From positions 319,965 to 383,964 of the forward strand of contig NW_027270036.1 of assembly GCF_030848805.1 (NCBI RefSeq): a DNA stretch of 64,000 nucleotides, read 5' to 3'. How positions within the stretch are numbered: the first letter of the stretch is position 1; the number at the start of each line of letters is the position of its first letter. A model generated the notes under the pieces. The model did not search any database. It saw only the letters and a program-made list of their open reading frames with translations, and was not told where the DNA came from. Below are positions 20,969 to 32,272 of the stretch, piece after piece. Made by a program: the position numbers and the translations under genes. The stretch comes from Temnothorax longispinosus. Lineage: Eukaryota > Arthropoda > Insecta > Hymenoptera > Formicidae.

Positions 20969-22690
20969 TTATGTTACAAATGTTCTTCGGAGTTCAAAAT
21001 TTTCAGCCAAATAATTTTTTAGGGTATTCCTTAGCTGACTGGCAATAAAGTGATCTAAGTTATGAGCTCTTGTTGGTTCTGATTGCTGAATTTCGACTTG
21101 TACGTCTGTTACTGCATGCTCCCACGCAGGTAAAAATGTTTCTTTTCGCGTCTCGACTATGTTATGTAAAATGCAGACGGCTGATATTATATTTAGTACG
21201 TAAGTATAGTGTACGTCAATTCGTTTAAGTACTCGTCGCCAACAAGCTTTCAGTCTTCCAAAAGCTATTTCAACACATACGCGGGCAGAATTTAAATATA
21301 CATTAAAGGATTCTTCCTCAGGAGTGAAACGAGCACTCTTAGTGTATCCTTTGATGAGCCATTTCAGTGACGGATAAGCAGGATCTCCTATTATAAGATA
21401 AGGCGCTGACTATTTAATACCGTTTTCATTCCCTAAAATATAAGTTTTACGTAAATTTGAGAAAATTATATAATATCAACTTTAGTAAAGAATGAAACAT
21501 TTCTTACCAACTTTGGGAATTAATAAATTATAGTTTTTATACAATTTTGAAGTCTGAAAAACTGCAACATCATGACACGATCCTGGTGAACCACAGTAAA
21601 TATTACAAAACCTAGAAAATGATGGCGTTAAGGGGATCCTAAAGCCGTCTGTAATACCGGCTTTTTTTCTTAGCACTAATCTTTTAATTGACTTTATAGA
21701 AATGCAAAATTCTTGTCTAGAATTAAAGTACGCATCAAAATCTAGGTCATGGTGGTCAAATTTATATCGAAAACAAAAAAAATTAATATTTTTGTTAATT
21801 TTTGGTATACGTGACGACAATATTTGCTTTGTACAAAAATTCCACGATAAATATCCACAAAATTAGACCGGCATGACCTAGGGACAACATTTAAGAACAA
21901 TATCGTGCAATTAGATCTAAGATTGAAAACCTAGAAAAAAAGATTACTTTATATAACTTTTATATGTGCAAAAGCACATTCAGGTTGACAGGATAAGCAA
22001 TATTGCGTGTGGCAAGAGATGGCGCAGTAATCGAACAAAGACAGATGCCTCTCGTTAGACAAGGACAGATATAGATATATGACAAGAAAACAGAATTAGA
22101 AATGTTGACATTACCGACGTCGAGGAAGTTCAGCCTTCACTTTAGGATCCCCTTAATCAATTATTCAATTAAAAACAAAAACAGTGGAATGAACAAATGA
22201 TATACTTGCACACACCTATAGTTGTTATCTACAACCGCTTGCAATATCATAGAGGGCCATCCTTTTCGATTAATGTAATCTCTATATCCATTACTAGGAG
22301 GAAGAATAGGGATATGCGTCCCATCAATTGCTCCAATTAATTGTGGAATATGCGTTTTCTTCTCAAAAGCCGCAGCTATTTTATAGCACTCATCATTGTC
22401 AGGCATGGTTATTCACAAGCTCATTAGTTCTGTGTTAATTGCATCAATTACTCTATGAATACACTTCTACACGGTTGCCTTATGAATTCCAAAATTATTT
22501 CCAACTATGCGATATTCACAGCAGCTAGATAAGAAATACAGACAAACAGCGACCTGCTTTTCCAATGTTACTGGTTCTCGGGTTCCTATCTGGTTTAAAC
22601 TTGGAGCGAGTACTTCTCGTAACTGATCATACAATATCACATAACCAGAGAAAAGTTGCTTTAGTCATCCGAAATGTTTCTAACCAGTCT
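20969..22690 (-). pseudogene. Harbinger (DDE_Tnp_4-type) transposase, three exons
   Basis: Reading down the minus strand: a diverged N-terminal part (22690-22410, with a frameshift and stops), then the catalytic block with GAIDGTHIPI (first Asp) and NRKGWPSMILQAVVD up to 22216. An intron with GT/AG spans 22215-21612. Exon 2 (21611-21508) has GSCHDVAVF. A second intron spans 21507-21433. Exon 3 (21432-20969) has LIIGDPAYP and VEIAFGRLKACW (catalytic Glu). Codon phase fits at both junctions. Exon 3 has one TAG (21410-21412). Harbinger transposases cut and paste their own family. This copy is dead but complete enough to classify. Confidence 0.88.
21632..22152. mobile_element. TTAA-flanked MITE inside the transposase intron
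   Basis: TTAA at 21628-21631 and 22153-22156; 13-bp ends GGGGATCCTAAAG. The stretch ~22015-22135 is the reverse complement of the interior of the 9333-10138 MITE, so the copies are related. It lies wholly within intron 1 of the Harbinger transposase. Confidence 0.82.
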
Positions 22691-23427
22691 TAATCCTTAA
22701 AATGACCATATTTCTCTTTCTCGAGATAATTTTAATATAGGTCCGAGATCAAGCAAATTATTTGGTGGCGTTGAATTCAACAAGTGTTAGTAATAGAATT
22801 TCTTTTAGACGCCTTCGCCGTTTGATCAAAATTTTTTGGATATGTAATGTACATTGCATGACCATGTTTTCCACAGTTGTCAAGTATACGGCAACAAACG
22901 AGCAAACGCTTTCCATGTTTTCCCCAATTGTTTCCAATATTGATAACAATTAACCTAAAATTTTAATTTCTTGTTAGTTATATATTACATTTTACTTGAC
23001 AAATAAATATTTAATGATTTTCAAATTTATAATGTAACTTAAAAGTCCACTTTGTTTGTTGACTTATTTACATTTTTTCAGACCCTAACCCTACGACAAG
23101 CAAGCATCAAATTTTTAGTAATTTTATATTGGTACCAATAGAAATCTCACTCGAAAGTTATTAAGTTATTTCAGCTTGGTGGGAGTAAGATAAGCCTGAA
23201 CGTGTAAACGCAGCTCACCTTAAGTAGGAGTTATAACATCAGCGTTACTAAGTCGAAGTTAAAAGTCGTGTAAACGTACTCATTATCACCATCTGGAGCG
23301 CTGGAGGTTAGAGATTTTTTAAATAACGCAAATACATATTGAATATATTGACATATAACATATTACATATTGATATATTGAATGTAACGAACGTACGAAG
23401 TCCTAGAAAGTGATTAAATTAACAACA

Positions 23428-23667
23428 ATGAAATTAACGAAATATTGTGTCGTGCCGAATTGCAAGACTGGGTGCAAAAGTCTGAAAGTAAATTGTTCAG
23501 TTTTTAAAGTGCCAAAACGTGACGAATTGTGTAAAAAATGGATATCCGCAATCCCTGGCATAAAGGACCTGAAACCCAATCAATTTGTATGTGAAAAGCA
23601 TTTTGATAAAAAATGCATAATAAGGAATTTCGTAATGCGCGATGTACAAGCAAATGTCCTAGCTGAG
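23428..23667 (+). pseudogene. THAP zinc-finger exon (transposase N-terminus)
   Basis: Translation from the ATG at 23428 gives a C2CH THAP module: Cys (YCVVPNC), F-x-VPK, the invariant W (KKWISAI), and C-x2-H (FVCEKHF), in ~70 residues. THAP domains bind specific DNA and begin P-type transposases. The exon ends at AG/GTAAGC (23667/23668), a strong donor. The ORF continues past it only as AT-rich nonsense (to 23982). No following transposase exon is seen to the element end, so the gene is truncated. Confidence 0.8.
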
Positions 23668-24125
23668 GTAAGCTCAGTTATAAAAAAAATATTCTGTCAC
23701 ATTAAAAGAAACTTTAATAATATATCCAGGGATCGGCAAAAAAATTTCCATTTTTCAATAATTAAGTTATTTATGTTGAACCAGATAATTTTTAAATTAA
23801 ATAATTTTTTAATAATTAATCATTTACCTAAGACTAAATTTATTATTGAGAAAATTAGTAATCATTGTCCACTAATTATTAATTTTCTAATAATTTCTAG
23901 TAATTTATTTCGACAAACTATTAATTATTTTAATAATAAAAAATTTATGTTTACTAATTACCAATTTGTAAATAAAAATTAATTATAATTTTATTATTAT
24001 TTTATCCACATTTGAACTCATTTAAAACGTTGATTGAGCCAACTTATTTACAAAACTCGCTGCTTTTTGCATATACTATATTTTCTATCTTACATTTATT
24101 ATAAAAATATTGTATTTTGGTTAAG

Positions 24126-24251
24126 GCCTCCGCAATGAAAAATATAAGGAACAAGGGACAGATATTAGCAATTAATATTATTCCTAATTTCTTATTTTTA
24201 ATCGCTAATATCTGTTCCTTGTTTCTTATATTTTTCATTGTGCGGGAGCCT
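24126..24251. repeat. 126-bp foldback
   Basis: The CCTCCGCAATGAAAAATATA side pairs with TATATTTTTCATTGTGCGGG about 100 bp later; arms are ~50 bp. 23985-24125 to its left is AT-rich and empty. Confidence 0.75.
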
Positions 24252-24417
24252 TTACGGTGAAACGGATTAGTGGACAACGCGTATGCGTGATAAAAAATCC
24301 TTGCAACGCAGCGACGCGCGCGGTCACATGGCAAACCTATGAAAATATCGTCATTAAGCGAGTCACCCCCATCACCAAAAAAACGGACGAGTTTCCGGAC
24401 TTGTATTCACGACCGTG

Positions 24418-24550
24418 GTGTAGGTCAGGGAGCGCGCAGAGAGCAGTGTGTAGTCGACCGCGCTCGGAGAAGGACTGTATTATATCCGCATTAAAGTTTT
24501 ATAAAAGAAAACATCCGTTCCTTCACCATCCTCGGTATCGTAACCCTACA
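24418..24550 (+). repeat. 5' LTR, second part
   Basis: Starts with the second GTGTAGGT (24418-24425) and continues the LTR to CCCTACA. Compared with the 3' LTR it lacks a short duplicated ATTAAGTT-like stretch. Confidence 0.9.
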
Positions 24551-24552
24551 GT

Positions 24553-24570
24553 TGGGGGCTCGTCCGGGAT
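24553..24570 (+). promoter_or_regulatory. Primer binding site, tRNA-Pro type
   Basis: TGGGGGCTCGTCCGGGAT lies two bases after the 5' LTR. It is complementary to the 3' end of tRNA-Pro and, to my knowledge, the same 18-mer used by murine leukaemia virus. Confidence 0.88.
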
Positions 24571-25008
24571 CGAGGCCGACAGCGTGTGTGGGATCGGTGA
24601 AGTCGAAAAGAAAAGTCGAGTTACGTCGTAAAGTCGGGCGATTCGGAATCGCAACCAAAAAGTCGTGAGCGGGCTCGAACGTGTCATACGTGTGACGTTC
24701 AGCTAGCCAGCAAAGTTGTTACAGTCGAAGTTGTGCGGATTTCCATCAAACGTGCGAAACGGTGTGTACCGCGGAAGTCGCCGCGTACAAGCCAACGTTG
24801 AAGTTGTGTGCGTTTGATCGAGTTCGTGATACGGCGGCCATCATAGAACGTGGCACGAGCCGAGCAGTCGTGTAAGAGAGACAGTGGTGTATGAGACAGT
24901 TGTGGACGGAAGGCGGTCGCGTACGAAAAGCAGTCGTGTGCGAGAGGCAGCCGTGTGTCGAGTGCATCATTGTACACAGGACATAATAGTGCATCGTGAA
25001 GTGCCGAA

Positions 25009-26248
25009 ATGTTTACGACGCCGCCTCCCAAAGAAAAGGCGCCAACGGCCAGCGGAAACGAAGAGGACGACCGTACGGCGGATACAGAGGGCGCGTCGAA
25101 CGTCGTGCGAAAGATGGACGGCGTCGGTAATACCGACAGAAGAGCGGGAAAGCAAGTGGCCAACCAAGTCGACTCGCAAACACCGCAGATACCGATCGAA
25201 AAGATGACAGTGCCCCAACTCTAAGATGAATTACGTAAGAAAGGTTTATTGACAGTAGGGAAAAAGAAGGTCCTGCTAGGTCGATTGCAAAAAGCTAGAG
25301 ACGACGAGGACGATGGATCGGAGATCGACGAGGTGGATGACAGCAGCGATGAAGAGGTTAGGCAACAGACAGTGGGGCATTGGGCTCAGAATCAAAAACA
25401 GCGCAATTCACAGCCACTGGGGCGTACCACACGTCAACAGACAAGACGTCATAGCTCGCCGAAACGAACCGACCGGCGAGTTCGAACACAAGAACCGGAA
25501 AGCGACAGTGAAGACGACCCGGAAGAAGCTCAAGACGAAACGCGAGTGCGAGCAAATCGTCGGCACGGCGTGCCAAACGAACGAGAAATGACACAGGTAA
25601 ATCTCATGACGGGTGCATTTACTATCAAAGACGTTGAAGGAAGTATTCCTACTTTCACCGGCGACGATAAGATGACCATCCAAAATTGGATTGAGGAGTT
25701 TGAAGATACGAGCGTCCTGTTGCGATGGAACGATTTACAGAAGGTAATTTACGGAAAAAAGATGCTTCGCGGGTCGGCGAAACAATTCAATGCCTTACAG
25801 CGAGGGCTGGTGTCGTGGACGGCTCTCAAAGATTGTCTCATTAAAGAATTCGAAGTGGAGTTTAACAGCGCGACAATCCACCCTCAATTACAGAAACGTA
25901 AGCGTCAAGCCAACGAGACTCCGCGTCAGTACGTGTACGCTATGCAAACGATCGCAAATCAAGGCCGTGTAGAAGACGAGGCCCTTATCCAATACATTAT
26001 TGACGGCATTCCGGATTACGAAGCGAACAAGCAGATTTTGTACAACTCACGGACGATCGACGAGGTGAAGAAGAATCTGGAGCTCTATGACCGCATGCGC
26101 GAGAAGTCAGGCCGGAAGAAACCAGCAGGTAAAGCTGATGCAAAGGGCGAATCAAGCAAAGATGAGAAAGACGCGAAGGAAAAGAAGGACGCGAAGCAAT
26201 CGGCAAAGAAGGCTTATTGTTTTGCATGTGGATCACCGGATCATGCGG
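25009..26248 (+). pseudogene. Gag with SAP motif and capsid (SAP-Gag element)
   Basis: One frame from the ATG at 25009, split by a single TAA at 25222-25224. The SAP motif straddles that stop (MTVPQL ... DELRKKGLL, GKKKVLLGRL). It is followed by an acidic-basic polar stretch and a capsid-like domain (FTGDDKMTIQNWIEEFE to YIIDGIPDYEANKQIL), a Lys-rich linker, and the first half of a zinc knuckle (CFACGSPDHAVK) where the foldback at 26253 cuts in. The N-terminal 70 residues are polar and without domain. It resembles the minus-strand element at 0-5 kb in layout. Confidence 0.85.
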
Positions 26249-26252
26249 TTAA

Positions 26253-26961
26253 GGGGAGAAAACTAAGTAGAAGCACGAAAATAAGCGATTTTTTGAACAA
26301 TTTTTTTAGAGGTAATAAAATAATCGCATCAATTTCAACTTTTGGCATACTTTAATTATAGGTGTCAAGCACTAAAAAAAATTTTTTTTACAAAAGAAAA
26401 TGGCGGCATTACAGGCTTCACAATTTGGCGTCTTTTGCGCGAGGTGGAAAAAGGCTGCCATCGTCACGTTTTTTGTAGCGGTCTAAAACAAAAAATCAAA
26501 AAATTTTTCGATTACTTATGAGTTTAGGCGAAGGATATATCTATAAGATTATAAAAAAGTGCAAAATTAAAAATTTGGTAAACATTTTAATCAAAAAATT
26601 AAATTTGCAAATTTGAATTTTTGATTAAAATGCCTACCAAATTTTTAATTTTGCATTTTTTTATAATCTTATAGGTATATCCTTCGCCTAAACTCATAAG
26701 TAATCAAAAAATTTTTTGGTTTTTTGTTTCAGACCGCTACAAAAAACGTGACGATGGCAGCCTTTTTCCACCTCGCGCAAAAGACGCCAAATTGTGAAGC
26801 CTGTAACGCCGCCATTTTCTTTTGTAAAAAATTTTATTTTAGTGCTTGACACCTATAATTAAAGTATGCCAAAAGTTGAAATTGATGCGATTATTTTATT
26901 ACCTCTAAAAAAATTGTTCAAAAAATCGCTTATTTTCGTGCTTCTACTTAGTTTTCTCCCC
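26253..26961. mobile_element. 709-bp near-perfect foldback flanked by TTAA
   Basis: Almost the whole insert is one inverted repeat: arms of about 345 bp around a centre near 26605, ends GGGGAGAAAAC. TTAA flanks it (26249-26252, 26962-26965). It interrupts the zinc-knuckle region of gag. High arm similarity argues for recent insertion or hairpin-based conversion. Confidence 0.9.
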
Positions 26962-28406
26962 TTAAGGATTGTCCCCACAAAGACAAAGGACCGAAGTGCT
27001 TCCGATGCGACCAGTTCGGACACGTGTCAAGTAATTGCGAGCAACCAACCAAGACAAGCAAGAAAGACGAAAAAATCAACCGAGTGACTGTTGACGAAGA
27101 GACAATCGCGATTCAAGTTAACGGTACCGACACGCTGGCTATACTGGATACAGGCAGTTCCAAAACTATTTTACGGGAAGATGAATACGTGAAGATCGGC
27201 AGTCCTACGCTAAATCCGACGGCACGCTTATTTAGAGGATTTGGAAACGCGCGAAGCAAGGCGAAAGGCGTCTTTGATGCAGAGTTGGCAATTCAAGACG
27301 AAGTTTATTGCAACGAAGTATATGTCGTTCCAGTCGAAACAATGGACGCGAGGATGCTCATGGGGAAAGACCTACTCAAACAGATGGATATCCGTATTCT
27401 CGGTGGACAGACAACATTCCGAAAGATAACGGCGACTGACGATGGAACACCCGCGCACGAAGTCAAGGGTGAAGAGAGTGTGCCGGGTAACCGATCCAAA
27501 GACAAAGATGACGATGAGGTCAGTGCAGAATGGGAGCGATGTGGTTTGTCTACAATCAACTACGTCGAGCCCGATGAAATCAGTGTTCGAGGACCTTACG
27601 CAGAAGAGATCAGGAAGCTGATAGACGATTACAAGCCGATCAAGCAGATGCGGCCCAAAGTCGAGATGAAGATTGTGCTGAAAGATCAAAAACCCGTTCG
27701 TGCCAAACCACGGCGACTGTCAGTACAAGAAAGACAGATCCTACAGAAGCAAGTCGATGAATGGTTGAAAGACGGAATCATCAAGCCCAGTAGAAGCCCG
27801 TATTCGAATGCCGTGGTACTCGTGAAGAAAAAAGACGGAACTTATCGCGTCTGTATTGATTATCGTCCAATCAACAAGAAGATTATTCGAGGCCAGTTTC
27901 CAACACCGTTGATTGAAGACTGTATCGATGATTTGGCCTCAGCCCGAGTTTTCTCGGTGATCGACTTGAAGAATGGCTTTTTCCACGTCCCAGTTGCGGA
28001 AGACAGTCAACAGTATACGTCCTTTGTGACGCTTGACGGACAGTATGATTTCCTGTTTTCCCCATTCGGTCTGTGTAACAGTCCGACCGAATTTTTGATA
28101 TTCATGGAGGAAGTTTTCTATGAACTCATCAGGCGACGCATTCTCCGCAAGTATTTAGATGACGTCGTCATACCGGGTAGAAATGAAGAAGAAGCAATGT
28201 ACGGACTTCGTGAGACCCTGAGAGTCGCAGCTGAAAATGGGTTGGTGATCAACTGGAAGAAATGCAAGTTCCTGGAACGAGAGGTGGAGTTCCTTGGACA
28301 TATTGTCGGAGGTGGCTTTGTTCGTCCCTCCAACGAAAAGATCAAAGCAGTGCAGAAGTTTTCGAGGCCCAAGTGTCGAAAGGATCTCCAAGTTTCCTTG
28401 GTTTAA
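26962..28406 (+). pseudogene. Gag end, protease and reverse transcriptase (SAP-Gag element)
   Basis: After the foldback the second zinc knuckle appears (CFRCDQFGHVSSNC, ~26998-27040). The ORF from 27024 has retropepsin LAILDTGSSKTIL (~residue 37) and then the RT motifs: VVLVKKKDGTYRVCIDYR, FSVIDLKNGFFHV, SPFGLCNSPTEF, KYLDDVVIP (catalytic pair) and FLGHIVGG. The frame fails at about 28.39 kb within the connection region and continues in another frame. Confidence 0.88.
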
Positions 28407-30184
28407 CAGGCTATTTTCGCAAGTTTGTTTTAGATTACGCAATTATCGCTCGACCATTATCTGATCTTCTGAAGGACAATAAGGGGTTCGATTTCGGAGC
28501 GGCACAAGAGGAGGCGTTTGACAGGTTGAAGGCGATATTGTCGAAGGAGCCCGTGCTGCGAATCTACAAGCCGGACGCAATCACGGAACTCCATACGGAC
28601 GCCAGCAAGCTGGGATACGGGGCAATTCTGCTGCAGAAGGACTCAGTAGACGACAGCTTCCACCCAGTCTACTATATGAGCCGCAAGACGTCGGATGCCG
28701 AGCAGAAGCTTCACTCGTATGAATTGGAAGTGCTCGCCATCGTTAACGCGTTGAAGAAATTCCGAGTCTACCTACAGGGTATTAAATTCAGGATCGTAAC
28801 GGACTGTGATGCATTCCGGAAGACATTGGACAAGCGTGATCTGCCAGCCAAGGTCGCGAGATGGGCGTTGTTCATGGAAGAATTCCAGTACGAGGTGGAA
28901 CATCGAGCAAGATCACGTCTACGACATGTAGACGCCCTCAGTCGCTATCCCGTCCTAATAGTGGACGACACGGTTACGCAGATACAGAAACGACAGGACG
29001 AAGATGAGAGACTAAAACGGATACTGGAGACGGAGCCGTACGAAGATTACATAGTCGAGAATGGTTTATTAATGAAAAGAGTCGATAACAAGGTCGTCAT
29101 AGTGCTTCCTAGCAGTATGCACATGGACATCATTCGCAGAGCCCATGAAAACGGACACTTCGGTGTGAAGAAAATGTCCGAAAGCATCAAGGAGGACTTC
29201 TACATCCCCAAGTTGAAAGAGAAGCTCGAGAGGTTCATCAGTTGTTGTGTACCATGCATTCTGGCGGACAGAAAGAAGGGAAAGATGGAAGGAGAGCTCA
29301 TGCCTATCCCGAAAGGAGATATACCATTGTCGACGTATCACATCGATCATCTTGGCCCGATGACATCAACGTCGAAGCTTTACAAACACTTGTTCGTAGT
29401 TATCGATAGCTTCTCGAAGTTCGTGTGGTTATACCCCACCAAAACAACAAACGCGAAAGAGGTAGTTGCCAAGTTGACGATGCAGCAAATGACATTCGGC
29501 AGCCCACAACGGAACATCAGCGATCGAGGCACGGCATTCACATCAGGCGAATTTACGGACTACTGCACGTCAGAGAATATAGAGCACATCAAAATCACCA
29601 CTGGAGTACCTAGAGGGAATGGCCAAGTCGAGAGAGTCAACAGAATCATTATACCAATACTAACGAAGCTGGCTTTGGATCATCCCGACAGATAATATCG
29701 CTATGTGGACCAAGTTCAAGGTTGCCTAAACAGCACATATCAACGGAGTATTGGAATAACGCCATTTGAACTGATGTTTGGCGTAAAGATGCGGCGGAAG
29801 GGAGATTCACGGATTCTGGAGCTGATCGAGCAAGAATCGGCCGAGTTGTTCGAGAATAATCGAGAGGACCTACGTAGTTTAGCCAAGGCAAATTTGTATA
29901 AGATACAAGAAAAAAATCGGCGTACGTTCAACCAAAACCGCAAGGCCGCTATATTGTACAAGAAGGGCGACATCGTGGCCATCAAACGGACACAGTTTGG
30001 TCCCGGACTAGAAATTAAAAAGAAGTTTCTCGGTCCATACAAAGTATCGCAGGTGAACGGCAATCATCGTTATGAGGTGATTTGAGTTGGAGAAGGAGAA
30101 GGTCCGAAAATAACGACTACGGCAGCGGACTACATGAAGCCATACCAGTACCAGGGAGATGACTCTTCGGGGACCGAAGATTAG
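28390..30184 (+). pseudogene. RNase H and integrase (SAP-Gag element)
   Basis: RNase H motifs: TELHTDASKLGYGAIL, YELEVLAIVNAL, FRIVTDCDAF, RHVDALSRY. Integrase: HENGHFGVKK ... C-x2-C zinc module, YHIDHLGPM (Asp), NISDRGTAFT (Asp), GQVERVNR (Glu), then GPY/F-like FLGPYKVSQ. In-frame stops occur at 29693-29695 and 30083-30085; the same frame then runs to a likely natural stop at 30182-30184, 13 bp before the 3' LTR. The true upstream boundary is about 28390; the earlier part of that open frame is a shadow of RT. Confidence 0.87.
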
Positions 30185-30197
30185 CAGAATGGCCGAG

Positions 30198-30410
30198 TGT
30201 AGGAGTGGGCCCCTAGTTCGGTGGCGCTAACGGCGGACCCGCGCGCGAGGCGCTTGCGCGGGGACAGTAGTGTAGGTCAGGGAGCGCGCAGAGAGCAGTG
30301 TGTAGTCGACCGCGCTCGGAGAAGGACTGTATTATATCCGCATTAAAGTTATTAAGTTTTATAAAAGAAAATGTCCGTTCCTTCACCATCCTCGGTATCG
30401 TAACCCTACA
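30198..30410 (+). repeat. 3' LTR of the SAP-Gag element at 19.8-30.4 kb
   Basis: Begins TGTAGGAGTGGG and ends CCCTACA. It gives the uninterrupted sequence against which the split 5' LTR can be read. Confidence 0.92.
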
Positions 30411-30461
30411 TATATAATCATATATAAATGTAATAATCATGTTTGAAATATAATTATACTA

Positions 30462-30987
<526 letters not shown>

Positions 30988-31375
30988 ACAGTCGCGTTTT
31001 ATATAATAGTATGATAATGATATGATTATGTATAGAATTGTATAATATAATCGCAATTTTACTTTTCGTAAAAAAATTACGATATACAACAACGTAATTA
31101 TTTACTCAGAAAAGAATTGTAATATAATGTTGCATAATTTGATATGGAGTTATAAATATTTTGATATAATTGCATATAAATGAATACATAAATAGATCTT
31201 ATTATATATGATTATATATGATTATATATAATATGATATAAATAGATAAAATTGTATACAAACATTTTTTCCCGGGTGGTCACGTAGCGTAATGTAACGT
31301 GAGTCAACGCACAAGAAACTTATCGGTTAGAGCCTCCGCACAAGCTCTCGCTTGCACAAGCTCTCGGAAAAATTT
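30988..31375. other. AT-rich spacer
   Basis: No gene. Contains repeated ATTATATATGATTATATATGAT near 31200 and a short CTCTCG-type duplication near 31345. Confidence 0.5.
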
Positions 31376-31581
31376 TTCTAATTTTTTGTTTCAAAGAATT
31401 AACCGAATCTTTATCAAAAGTTAGTATATATATATATATAATTCTTCAAGAAACGTATTAGTTACGGCCGTTACGGCGTTATACGTTTCTTGTGCGTTGA
31501 TCTACGTTACGTTAGTATATATATATATATACTAACTTTTGATAAAGATTCGGTTAATTCTTTGAAACGAAAAATTAGAAA
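31376..31581. repeat. Foldback with ~65-bp arms
   Basis: The left arm, TTTCAAAGAATTAACCGAAT..., pairs with the right arm, ATTCGGTTAATTCTTTGAAA...; both arms include TATA runs. The loop holds ACGTTTCTTGTGCGTTGA, complementary to sequence just left of the foldback. Confidence 0.75.
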
Positions 31582-31815
31582 AATTAGAAAAACCGGTTTC
31601 CAGAAAATCGGTAACAAAAAATAGTACACTTTATAGCACTCCCCGGAAAATTCTCTGTTTGATTTATAATTCTTTGAAGTTCGGTCAATTATTTCCCGAA
31701 AAATTGGAAAAATTAAAAAATCCGGTTTCCAGAAAATCGGTAACAAAAAACTATACACATAGTGGCACTCCCCGGAAAATTCTACTCCTATTTCATATAC
31801 TTTTGGTAAAAATTT
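31560..31815. repeat. Second block of the ~120-bp unit repeat
   Basis: Two units of TTTCCAGAAAATCGGTAACAAAAAA ... CACTCCCCGGAAAATTCT, the same unit as at 30.66-30.93 kb. Confidence 0.75.
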
Positions 31816-31903
31816 GGTAAAGGGGTTTGGGCTGGGCGTTGATGAGTCAGTCAGTCAGTCTCTCTCTCTCTCAGGACATCTTCCTTTATATATATAGATA
31901 TAA

Positions 31904-31905
31904 TT

Positions 31906-31956
<51 letters not shown>
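31904..31956. repeat. (TA)n microsatellite
   Basis: About 50 bp of TA. A short TC run at 31859-31871 precedes it. Confidence 0.95.
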
Positions 31957-31960
<4 letters not shown>

Positions 31961-32058
31961 ATACACACAAATATTTACAAAAATAGTTTTGTCTATAATT
32001 TTACATGTGTATTCTAATTTACATTAATACATATTTTGTGTATATATATATATATATA

Positions 32059-32272
32059 TGTAGGTCCAGAAGTATGTTCCGGGACTTTTATTTTTTACAT
32101 CGGTATATCCCAGGACATTTGGCAGTTTCCAGGACTGTCCTGGAAAAAATTCATGTCCTACGGCACGTTTCGGGACAATTTTTTGAATCTGATTACATAT
32201 ATATGCGTTATATTCCAGGACTGTACATTTCAAAAAACGTAAACAGTCCCGGAACATACCTCTAGACCTACA
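32059..32272. mobile_element. 214-bp mariner-like MITE, copy 1
   Basis: Ends TGTAGGTC ... GACCTACA; inverted repeats include TATGTTCCGGGACT. It sits in a TA run, consistent with a TA duplication. The copy at 61058-61271 has exactly the same length. Confidence 0.85.

Larger units (their letters stand above)
19994..23277. mobile_element. PIF/Harbinger transposon nested in the P-like element
   Basis: Ends are ACGTTTACACG and its complement; ACT flanks both sides (19991-19993, 23278-23280), a 3-bp duplication as expected for Harbinger. CGTGTAAAC motifs recur several times near each end and probably bind transposase. It carries a recognisable transposase on the minus strand and a small remnant of a Myb/MADF-like second ORF on the plus strand (20291-20371). 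Confidence 0.82.
19910..24417. mobile_element. P-like DNA transposon relic with THAP exon
   Basis: Terminal inverted repeats start CACGGTCGTGAATACA and remain similar for about 55 bp. A perfect 8-bp duplication, GTGTAGGT, flanks the element. It carries a THAP-domain exon (23428-23667). THAP plus an 8-bp duplication points to the P-element superfamily; hAT also makes 8-bp duplications but lacks THAP. Most of the transposase is missing, and a 3.3-kb Harbinger element fills the left side. Confidence 0.75.
19825..30410 (+). mobile_element. Ty3/gypsy element with SAP-Gag, split by nested insertions
   Basis: LTRs are 213 bp: the 3' copy at 30198-30410 is intact, and the 5' copy is split into 19825-19909 and 24418-24550 by a 4.5-kb DNA transposon. 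Both outer ends are followed by TATA (19821-19824, 30411-30414), a 4-bp duplication. The internal part has a primer site, gag, protease, RT, RNase H and integrase on the plus strand, without env. Gag is further interrupted by a 709-bp foldback. In-frame stops (25222, 29693, 30083) and a frameshift near 28.39 kb make this copy inactive. Confidence 0.93.
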
